64,000 nt of DNA from an uncultured Pelagibacteraceae bacterium (GTDB lineage: Bacteria > Pseudomonadota > Alphaproteobacteria > Pelagibacterales > Pelagibacteraceae). Where the stretch lies: positions 248,001 through 312,000 of the forward strand of contig CACHOG010000001.1 in NCBI GenBank assembly GCA_902581445.1, in the 5' to 3' direction. The position numbers and the translations under genes were made by a program. Shown piece by piece: positions 49,856-56,763 of this stretch. How positions within the stretch are numbered: position 1 is the stretch's first letter; each line of letters opens with the position of its first letter. The notes below the pieces were generated by a model. It ran no database searches. It worked only from the letters and a program-made list of their open reading frames with translations, and was not told where the DNA came from.

Positions 49856-50263
49856 TTAAAACTTTCTATAGGCCTTTTTTAGATCGACTAGCGGGTGGTT
49901 TGGAGACATTTGGAATTTTACAAGTAGTTCTCTTGCTATCATGTCTCTGTCTTGTTGATTATTAGGAAGTTTAATTTTTTTAGGTATAGTAACCCAACCG
50001 TTTGCATTTCTATCAAATACTGCTGGTCTATCTTCTTCATAACCCATATGTACATCTTCAAGCCAATTTAAATCATCCCAACCCATTGCATCGATATATT
50101 TTTTTAAAAATGGAGTTAATCTAGAGTAGTCAGGTAAAAGATTTACATCATATCTGTAACCAATTGTTTGACCGATCATTTTTTCTCTAGCGGTCTCTTT
50201 TTTCTTACCTAGTTGACCTTTTACTTCTTTAACTTTTTTTTTATTTTTCTTTTTTTTTGCCAT
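49856..50263 (-). CDS. Conserved-looking protein of unknown function at end of mgs operon
   Basis: A protein of 135 residues from the ATG at 50263 (MAKKKKNK), one base after the mgsC stop; an in-frame ATG at 50287 would overlap mgsC. The first 35 residues are almost all Lys, then comes a compact region with YRYDVNLLPDYSRLTPFLKKYIDAMGWDDLNWLEDVHMGYEEDRPAVFDRNANGWVTIP (cores MGWDDLNWLED and FDRNANGWVTIP). It is not a known glutamate-synthase subunit. Constant placement with mgsABC would suggest an accessory part of N-methylglutamate synthase; here this is position-based inference. Its 5' end is tightly linked to mgsC. Confidence 0.6.
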   Translation of the reverse strand: MAKKKKNKKKVKEVKGQLGKKKETAREKMIGQTIGYRYDVNLLPDYSRLTPFLKKYIDAMGWDDLNWLEDVHMGYEEDRPAVFDRNANGWVTIPKKIKLPNNQQDRDMIARELLVKFQMSPNHPLVDLKKAYRKF

Positions 50264-50264
50264 T

Positions 50265-51656
50265 TTAGATTTTGTGGAAATCGTCAACTCCTACAGTATG
50301 GTTTGTACCTGATAATGGAACTTTTGCTAAAGCTGAAGCTTCCATTGTTAAAGCTGCCATATCCTCTGGCTCTAAAGAGTGAATATTAGTTTTACCACAC
50401 GCTCTAGCTAACAATTGCGCTTCTAAAGTCATTGTGTGCAAATAATTATAAACTCTTAATGCTGCTTCATCAGGATTTAATCTTTTTCTAAGTTTAGGAT
50501 CCTGTGTTGCTACTCCAACTGGACAACGGCCTGTATGACAGTGGTAACAATGACCAGCTGGTACACCCATTTCTTTTTCAAAGTTTGATTCTGGAATTTC
50601 TTTATTACAATTTAATGCAATCATAGCACCAGTACCTATTGCAATTGCGTCAGCTCCGAGCGCTAATGCTTTAGCCATATCAGCTCCATCTCTAACACCA
50701 CCAGCATATATAAGAGTTACTTTTCCAGTTTTACCTACGTCATCAATAGCTCTTCTCGCTTCTCTTATAGCTGCAATACCTGGAATACCAGTATTTGCTG
50801 CGGCAATGTGAGGACCAGCACCTGTTGAACCTTCCATCCCGTCTAAATATATAGAGTCAGGGTCACACTTAGCTGCCATACGAACGTCGTCATAAACTTT
50901 TGCCGCTCCAAGTTTTAATTGTATTGGAACTTTATTTTTTGTAAGTTCTCTTAACTCTTGAACTTTTAATGCTAAATCATCTGGACCTAACCAGTCAGGA
51001 TGTCTTGCAGGAGATCTTTGATCTATTCCTGCCGGCAATGATCTCATCTCAGCTACTTGATCAGTAACTTTTTGACCCATTAAATGACCACCCATACCAA
51101 CTTTTTGTCCTTGACCAATAAAAACTTCAATTCCATCTGCAAGTTGAGCATGATGTGGATTAAATCCATATCTTGATTGAATACATTGATAATACCATTT
51201 TTCAGAATACCTTCTTTCATCTGGTATCATTCCACCTTCACCAGAACACGTTGCGCTTCCAGCCATTGTTGCACCTCTTGCTAATGCAGTTTTAGCTTCG
51301 TAAGAAAGTGCACCAAAACTCATACCAGTAATATATACAGGTATATCTAATTCAATTGGGTTCTCACATCTAGGTCCAATTACTGTTTTAGTCTCACATT
51401 TTTCTCTATAACCTTCTATTACAAATCTTGTTAAAGTTCCCGGTAGAAATACCAAATCATCAAAAGTTGGAATTTTTTTCATTAATGCCATTCCACGCAT
51501 TCTGTATCTTCCCAACTGTGCTTTTATATGAATATCGTCGATAACTTCGGGTGTAAAAATTGAATTATAACCTAATAAACTTTTATTTCTTTTTGCAAAT
51601 TCGCTTTTGCCATTGCCATTTGAGTGACCGTTTTTACCATTTTTTTTCTTTGCCAT
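50265..51656 (-). CDS. mgsC: N-methylglutamate synthase subunit C (glutamate synthase central/FMN domain)
   Basis: A 463-residue protein matching the FMN-binding and Fe-S part of glutamate synthase large subunit. Family parts include PVYITGMSFGALSYEAKTALARGATMAGSATCSGEGGMIPDERR (core GMSFGALSYEAK), LKLGAAKVYDDVRMAAKC, DGMEGSTGAGPHIAA, YAGGVRDGADMAKALALGADAIAIGT and the Fe-S cysteines CYHCHTGRCPVGVATQ. The N-methylglutamate synthase complex MgsABC makes N-methylglutamate from gamma-glutamylmethylamide or methylamine plus glutamate. Together with mgsB and mgsA, gmaS upstream, this identity is strong. The ATG overlaps the mgsB stop by one base. Confidence 0.9.
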   Translation of the reverse strand: MAKKKNGKNGHSNGNGKSEFAKRNKSLLGYNSIFTPEVIDDIHIKAQLGRYRMRGMALMKKIPTFDDLVFLPGTLTRFVIEGYREKCETKTVIGPRCENPIELDIPVYITGMSFGALSYEAKTALARGATMAGSATCSGEGGMIPDERRYSEKWYYQCIQSRYGFNPHHAQLADGIEVFIGQGQKVGMGGHLMGQKVTDQVAEMRSLPAGIDQRSPARHPDWLGPDDLALKVQELRELTKNKVPIQLKLGAAKVYDDVRMAAKCDPDSIYLDGMEGSTGAGPHIAAANTGIPGIAAIREARRAIDDVGKTGKVTLIYAGGVRDGADMAKALALGADAIAIGTGAMIALNCNKEIPESNFEKEMGVPAGHCYHCHTGRCPVGVATQDPKLRKRLNPDEAALRVYNYLHTMTLEAQLLARACGKTNIHSLEPEDMAALTMEASALAKVPLSGTNHTVGVDDFHKI

Positions 51657-52510
51657 TATATAGCTCCTTTTTTCTCAGTTGGTTCTAATGCATCGTAATT
51701 CCAAAGTTTCTTACCCGCTACGACTTTTGTCATTTTTGAAACATCAAAATTTTCGCCTAATTCAGCTACTTTAAGTTTTCTTTTTAACCAATCTATATCA
51801 CTTTTTGTCATAGGTGACTCAATCGCATCGCTACCAAATGAGCCAATTTTTCCACCCACGTATATAGTTCCGTCGTACATAGAGTCTCCTAAATTAATAC
51901 CAACATCTCCCATAATGATGATTCTACCTCTTTGCATCATAAATCCGGTAAAAGCGCCAGCATCTCCACCAACAATAATTGTTCCGCCTTTTTGGTCAAT
52001 TCCAGTTCTAGCACCAACGCTTCCTTTGCAGATTAAATCTCCACCTCTTATAGCAGCTCCAAAACATGATCCAGCATTTTTTTCAATAACAACTTTACCC
52101 GCCATCATGTTTTCTGCACAAGACCAGCCGACTCTTCCATTTACCCTTACCATCGGTCCATCAATTGAGCCGACACCAAAATAACCTAAGCTTCCTTCAA
52201 AAATTAAATTTAATTTATTTAAAATCCCGACACCCAAACTATGCTTTCCTTGGGGATTTTTAATTACGATAGTTCCATATCCTTGACTCATTAATTCATC
52301 AATTCTTCTATTTGCTTCCTTACAATTCATATCTTTAACATCAAGGTCAGTTCTTTTGTTAAAATCAACATCATATGCACCCCAATAAAAAAAGTTTTCT
52401 GCCTCATCTGGGTTGAAAAATTTCTGTTGTGTTTTTCCAGTTAATACTTCTGTATGAAGACCCATTGATTGGGCTTTTGTTTTTTTCTCTGCAGTTTTTA
52501 AATTTGCCAT
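51656..52510 (-). CDS. mgsB: N-methylglutamate synthase subunit B (glutamate synthase alpha GXGXG domain)
   Basis: A 284-residue protein of the GXGXG (gltB C-terminal) right-handed helix domain. Repeats such as GSLGYFGVGSIDGPMVRVNGRVGW, GSCFGAAIRGGDLICKGSVGARTG, GGTIIVGGDAGAFTGFMMQRGRIIIMGD and GTIYVGGKIGSFGSDA show the periodic Gly turns. A stand-alone GXGXG subunit is characteristic of N-methylglutamate synthase and of archaeal-type split glutamate synthase. The start overlaps the mgsA end by 13 bases, and the following gene mgsC overlaps by one base. Confidence 0.9.
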   Translation of the reverse strand: MANLKTAEKKTKAQSMGLHTEVLTGKTQQKFFNPDEAENFFYWGAYDVDFNKRTDLDVKDMNCKEANRRIDELMSQGYGTIVIKNPQGKHSLGVGILNKLNLIFEGSLGYFGVGSIDGPMVRVNGRVGWSCAENMMAGKVVIEKNAGSCFGAAIRGGDLICKGSVGARTGIDQKGGTIIVGGDAGAFTGFMMQRGRIIIMGDVGINLGDSMYDGTIYVGGKIGSFGSDAIESPMTKSDIDWLKRKLKVAELGENFDVSKMTKVVAGKKLWNYDALEPTEKKGAI

Positions 52511-53439
52511 ACTTTTACTTCTCCATCAAAAGGATCATAGGTATCTATCTCTTGTGGTAATATTGATCTTATTGCTATTTCTTCTGATCCCATTGCAACT
52601 AAGTCGTCAGATTCATAAAGTACTAATGGTTTTGCAGCCATAGTATCTTTTGCCATACCTAAAGAGTCTTTTGTTGCAACAAAATAAGTAAACACTCCAT
52701 CTAAACCAGTTAATGAGTCTTTCATTCCTTCTTCTAAGGTTGCTCCGTTTCTCATTTTTTCTGCTAAATAAACGGCTATAAGTTCTGAGTCACATTCTGA
52801 CATAAATCTCATTCCTTTATTTTCTAACACTCTTCTATTATTCCAATAATTCGTTAATTGTCCGTTATGAACCACTGAAACATCACTAAAAGGATATCCC
52901 CAAAAAGGGTGAGCTGATTTAATATCAACGCCTGACTCTGTTGCCATTCTAGCATGACCTATTGCATGAGTACCTTTAACATTTCCTAAACCATATCTCT
53001 CAGAAACTGTCGCTGCATCGCCTAAATCTTTTATTAATTCTAAAGATTTTCCAATAGATAATATCTCAACACTTTCAATGCTCTCTATCTTTTTCGAAAA
53101 TTCCATAAGATCATCATTAAATTGCATTTCATATCTGAAAGAATAAGGTGTTAATTGATCTTCTTTTATTACTTTTGCTCCTAACTCACCAAGCGTATTA
53201 TCAACTAATTTTTTTCTTTTATCGTAAACACTTGCATCTTCATTTATAGATGTACTTCCTTCTCCAACGTTTTCTCCAACTTTAAATCTCATTATGAAAT
53301 TTTTACCATCATTCTCAGCATATAAGGCGTATCCAGTTGAATCTGGGCCTCTGTGCTTTAATGCTTGCAACATTAGTTGAAGCTCAGAACCTACGTTTGA
53401 AGATTTTCCTCTATGAATTAATCCTGCAATTCCACACAT
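52498..53439 (-). CDS. mgsA: N-methylglutamate synthase subunit A (class II glutamine amidotransferase)
   Basis: A 313-residue Ntn-type class II amidotransferase. Cys2 in MCGIAGLIHRG is the nucleophile after methionine removal. Glutamine pocket motifs are GHARMATESGVD, SVVHNGQLTNYWNNR and SECDSELIAVYLAE. In the split complex it cleaves the gamma-glutamyl amide; with MgsB and MgsC it completes the N-methylglutamate synthase. The gene starts 18 bases after the gmaS stop and has AAGGAAAA before the ATG. Confidence 0.9.
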   Translation of the reverse strand: MCGIAGLIHRGKSSNVGSELQLMLQALKHRGPDSTGYALYAENDGKNFIMRFKVGENVGEGSTSINEDASVYDKRKKLVDNTLGELGAKVIKEDQLTPYSFRYEMQFNDDLMEFSKKIESIESVEILSIGKSLELIKDLGDAATVSERYGLGNVKGTHAIGHARMATESGVDIKSAHPFWGYPFSDVSVVHNGQLTNYWNNRRVLENKGMRFMSECDSELIAVYLAEKMRNGATLEEGMKDSLTGLDGVFTYFVATKDSLGMAKDTMAAKPLVLYESDDLVAMGSEEIAIRSILPQEIDTYDPFDGEVKVWQI

Positions 53440-53457
53440 ATTTTTTTCCTTTTTGTT

Positions 53458-54927
53458 CTACGGCAAACAATCTAAATAAGTATCTAGATCCCATTGCGTC
53501 GTAGCACCTAAAAATTTTTCCCATTCATCGTTTTTATACCAGTGAAATACTTTATACATTTCATCGGGTAATGCTGATTTGATTACCTCATCCTCAGCTA
53601 GTCTTTCTAAAGCTTCACCTAAACTCAATGGAAGTTTTTTAACATCTTTTCCTGCTTTTTGTGCCTCATAAATATTTCTAGACTCTGGAGCCGCAGGTTT
53701 CATTTTATTACTAATACCATCGTCACATGCTTTTAATAAAGCTGCTCCTAAAAGGTATGGGTTATGCATTGAATCAACCGATCTATATTCAAATCTTCCA
53801 GGTGCTGAAACTCTTAAACCACAAGTTCTATTTTGATAACCCCAATCAGCGTAAACTGGAGCCCAAAAACCCTGGTCCCATAATCTTCTATAAGAGTTAA
53901 CAGTAGATGAACCTAACGCAGTAAGTGCTGGAAGATGTTTCATTATTCCAGCTATTGATTGCAATCCAATTTTTCCTGGTAATTGCATATCCTTTGTATC
54001 AGGCATAAACGTGTTAGTTCCACCTGAGACATAACTAAATACTTCTTCGACACCAGGTAATTTTTTATTGCCTAATTTATTTACAGAAATTTTTCCACCC
54101 TTCCATAAAGACATGTTTGTATGACATCCACTAGCTGAAACACCCATAAAAGGTTTTGTCATGAAACATGCAATTAATCCATGTTCTCTAGCAACTTGAG
54201 CACAAATTTGTCTGTAGGTAGACAGTCTATCTGCATTTCTAAGTACGTTATCGTAAGTCCAGTTTAACTCTAATTGACCTGGCGCATCTTCATGATCTCC
54301 TTGGATCATATCAAGACCCATCGCTTTTGAATATTCAATTACTTTCATGAAAACTGGTCTCAAAGATTCAAATTGATCTATATGATAACAGAAAGGTTTG
54401 GAAAAACCTTTACCTGTTGGTGTTCCGTCCTCATTTTTAGTAAGCCACATCATTTCTGGCTCTGTTCCAACTCTTAATTCTAAGCCATGTTTCTTTTGGA
54501 ATTCATCCATGAAAATTCTTAGGTTTCCTCTACAATCTGATGTTAAGTGGCCACCTGGATTATTTCTTTCTTCTCTATTTCTAAAACAAGTACAAAAAAC
54601 CCTTCCAACTCTTTTATCCCAAGGTAACTGAACAAATGTTTCTGGATCAGGTATACCCACAAGCTCCATAGCCTCAGGCCCGTAACCAATATAATTATTG
54701 TGTCTATCTAGAAATAAGTTAGCTGTTGCTCCGTAAACTAATTGAAACCCTTTTTCAGCAGTTCTTTCCCAATGATCTGCCGGTATACCTTTACCTACAA
54801 CTCTTCCTGTTACTGAAATAAATTGAAAATAAATATATGTAATCCCTAATTCGTTAATTTTTTCTCTTACATTTTTTATTAATTTTGCTCTGCCAGGTTG
54901 ATTTACGTGTTTTTCTAGATCAGTCAT
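53458..54927 (-). CDS. gmaS: Gamma-glutamylmethylamide synthetase (GMAS; glutamine synthetase family)
   Basis: A 489-residue GS-fold enzyme that joins methylamine to glutamate. GS hallmarks: VGTEPEMMWL, QGDHEDAPGQLELNWTYDNVLRNADRL (core DHEDAPGQLELNW), SASGCHTNMSLW, WGYQNRTCGLRVS and GRFEYRSVDSMHNPYLLGAAL. The adenylylation region typical of GlnA is lacking. Placement directly upstream of mgsABC and downstream of an FAD demethylase is the canonical methylamine cassette. A GGGGGG ribosome-binding site precedes the ATG. It could also be called GlnT on sequence alone; context favours GMAS. Confidence 0.85.
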   Translation of the reverse strand: MTDLEKHVNQPGRAKLIKNVREKINELGITYIYFQFISVTGRVVGKGIPADHWERTAEKGFQLVYGATANLFLDRHNNYIGYGPEAMELVGIPDPETFVQLPWDKRVGRVFCTCFRNREERNNPGGHLTSDCRGNLRIFMDEFQKKHGLELRVGTEPEMMWLTKNEDGTPTGKGFSKPFCYHIDQFESLRPVFMKVIEYSKAMGLDMIQGDHEDAPGQLELNWTYDNVLRNADRLSTYRQICAQVAREHGLIACFMTKPFMGVSASGCHTNMSLWKGGKISVNKLGNKKLPGVEEVFSYVSGGTNTFMPDTKDMQLPGKIGLQSIAGIMKHLPALTALGSSTVNSYRRLWDQGFWAPVYADWGYQNRTCGLRVSAPGRFEYRSVDSMHNPYLLGAALLKACDDGISNKMKPAAPESRNIYEAQKAGKDVKKLPLSLGEALERLAEDEVIKSALPDEMYKVFHWYKNDEWEKFLGATTQWDLDTYLDCLP

Positions 54928-54957
54928 TTTTCCCCCCTAAAGAATTTTTATTTAGTA

Positions 54958-54986
54958 AAAGTATCGGATATTTAGTTTAGTGTCCA
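54958..54986 (-). promoter_or_regulatory. Weak promoter candidate upstream of gmaS
   Basis: On the minus strand TGGACA (54981-54986) is followed after 17 bases by TACTTT (54958-54963). The -35 has five of six consensus bases but the -10 only three, so this is tentative. It would let gmaS and mgsABC be expressed without the upstream FAD oxidase. Confidence 0.25.
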
Positions 54987-54996
54987 TAATGTAAGT

Positions 54997-56322
54997 CTAA
55001 CTCCATGGAAAAGGACTGTTCGAAGTAGGGTGTAATTCTCCTTTCGCGTATCGATTGAATCTAAATGGTTTCAATAATTCGCTTTCGTGGCCCATAATTT
55101 CTTCTGCAACAAGTTGCCCAACACCAATCATCTTATAACCATGATTTGCATCAGCAATCATATAAACATTTTCAAAAAAACGATCAAAAATCGGGAAGGA
55201 GTCTGGAGTTAAACATCCCAAACCTCCTGATGGTCCTTTTCTGTATAGATGAGACTTTCCTTCAAATCTTTTTTGACAATGGGCTAAAGCCGAAGTCCAC
55301 ATATCAGAAAATTTATCGGTAGTTTGATACTCAGGAGACTCTATTCCATACGGGTCCACATTTACTTTATCAAAATGTTTTTCAACAATGTAAGGTGATG
55401 TCCCACCTTGTACTCCTAGTCCTTCAATATCAGGCTTGTAATATATTCCCCACAATTTATCTGTAATTAATTTGCCATCTTTATCAGAATATAAAGGAGC
55501 ATCAGTATCTACATGCGTTACAGGAGGCAATTTTCCATCATTTGTTTTTAAATAATCTTTATCAACTCCTAAAACACCTTCTTGTAAAAACCAATACTTC
55601 CACATTTCAACTTCGTGCATTTTTCCGTCTTTGCCTTTAATGTCAGTTGTCTTTGGAAGTTCTAACATGTTCCAAAAATCTCTTACCCATGGTCCTGCTC
55701 CAATAACAACCTGTTCACAGTCGATCGTCCCTTTATCTGTTACAACGCCAGTAACTGCATTACTGTTACTTCCTCTTTTGAAGCCAGTAACTTTAACTCC
55801 TTTAACTATATTAGTTCCATTATTATTTGCTTTTACTTCTAATGCTTTGATAGAGTCTTTGTTAAATGCATAGCCACCTTTTTTCTCATGAAGAACAGAT
55901 GTAATTCCTTTTGCTTGCCAATCATCAAAGATTGTTTTCATGTATTTTAAACAATCTTTTTCTCCTTCAATAAAATCTGACTCGTAGCCAATAGCTTTTT
56001 GTTGTTCATAAATGCTTGCAACATCTTTATGCATCACTTCAGGTGAAATCTGTAAATACCCAACTGGATTATATTTAAATGCCTTAGGATCGCTTTCCCA
56101 AACGCTAACAGAGTGTGCCATTAATTCTCTCATAGCTGGTTGAAAATAATTATTTCTTACAACACCACATGCAATTCCACTCGCTCCTGCTGCGGTATCT
56201 TTCTTTTCCAAAACTACTACGTCGTTTGGATTTTTATATTTTTGAGATAATTTCCAGGCAGTACTTAGACCGTGAATTCCACCACCAATGATGACTACTT
56301 TTGCTTTTGTCGGTAATGACAT
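54997..56322 (-). CDS. FAD-dependent oxidoreductase (sarcosine/N-methyl amino acid oxidase beta-like)
   Basis: A 441-residue DAO-family flavoprotein. The FAD-binding motif VVIIGGGIHGLSTAW (residues 9-23) is followed by VVVLEKKDTAAGASGIACG, and the C-terminal substrate motif by IADANHGYKMIGVGQLVAEEI. It resembles the beta subunit of sarcosine oxidase, dimethylglycine dehydrogenase and the catalytic subunit of N-methylglutamate dehydrogenase. These oxidise an N-methyl group to methylene that is passed to folate by a GcvT-like partner, here the DUF1989-GcvT fusion protein two genes upstream. Whether its substrate is N-methylglutamate, sarcosine or dimethylglycine cannot be decided here. Confidence 0.88.
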   Translation of the reverse strand: MSLPTKAKVVIIGGGIHGLSTAWKLSQKYKNPNDVVVLEKKDTAAGASGIACGVVRNNYFQPAMRELMAHSVSVWESDPKAFKYNPVGYLQISPEVMHKDVASIYEQQKAIGYESDFIEGEKDCLKYMKTIFDDWQAKGITSVLHEKKGGYAFNKDSIKALEVKANNNGTNIVKGVKVTGFKRGSNSNAVTGVVTDKGTIDCEQVVIGAGPWVRDFWNMLELPKTTDIKGKDGKMHEVEMWKYWFLQEGVLGVDKDYLKTNDGKLPPVTHVDTDAPLYSDKDGKLITDKLWGIYYKPDIEGLGVQGGTSPYIVEKHFDKVNVDPYGIESPEYQTTDKFSDMWTSALAHCQKRFEGKSHLYRKGPSGGLGCLTPDSFPIFDRFFENVYMIADANHGYKMIGVGQLVAEEIMGHESELLKPFRFNRYAKGELHPTSNSPFPWS

Positions 56323-56412
56323 ATGCTAATTTTTATTTTTCCTGCGACAGAAGTATATATTTTTTTTTATATATAAAATTTATAAGTAGTTTTACAACTT
56401 AAAGTTTAACCA

Positions 56413-56763
56413 CTAAAAGCTTAAATTTTTCAAGGTATTTAGGTAATCGTTAAATTCATTGATAAAAGATTTGCTAGGCCTAATAAATTTTTTTCTTTGA
56501 TCATTAGAAGTTTTTTCTAAATAGAAAAAACCTTTTTCACATGCCTCGTTAATTATTAATGCTGATTTAGGTCGTGAGGTTTTAAATAGCTTAGTTTTTA
56601 ATTCCTCCACTGATAAATTTTGTTTAAGTTTATATGCGCTCATTACAAGTAGCATCATATGATAGTGAGATGGTGATTTTCTGAAAAAATAATTACTTGA
56701 TGTGTGAGACTCTTTCATTTGATCTTCCCAAAATTCAAGAAGATCTTTAGTAGTTTTACTCAT
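56413..56763 (-). CDS. MarR-like winged-helix transcription regulator
   Basis: A 116-residue predicted cytoplasmic DNA-binding protein. The central helices KQNLSVEELKTKLFKTSRPKSALIINEACEKGFFYLEKTSNDQRKKFIRPS (cores EELKTKLFKTSRPKSA and KTSNDQRKKFIRPS) match the MarR-type winged helix: recognition helix, then an Asp-x-Arg wing. It is short of the usual 140-150, with a trimmed N-terminal helix. It starts inside the stop codon of the DUF1989-GcvT gene (TAATG), so it is cotranscribed with the one-carbon genes and could control them or the divergent opu genes. Confidence 0.72.
   Translation of the reverse strand: MSKTTKDLLEFWEDQMKESHTSSNYFFRKSPSHYHMMLLVMSAYKLKQNLSVEELKTKLFKTSRPKSALIINEACEKGFFYLEKTSNDQRKKFIRPSKSFINEFNDYLNTLKNLSF

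Noticed and set aside
50264-50287. Longer start of the unknown gene after mgsC
   Set aside because: It overlaps mgsC; the ATG at 50263 begins one base after the mgsC stop.
54928-54996. Glycine riboswitch upstream of the one-carbon genes
   Set aside because: The gaps before the GcvT-like genes are too short (under 120 bases) and lack the tandem aptamer pattern.
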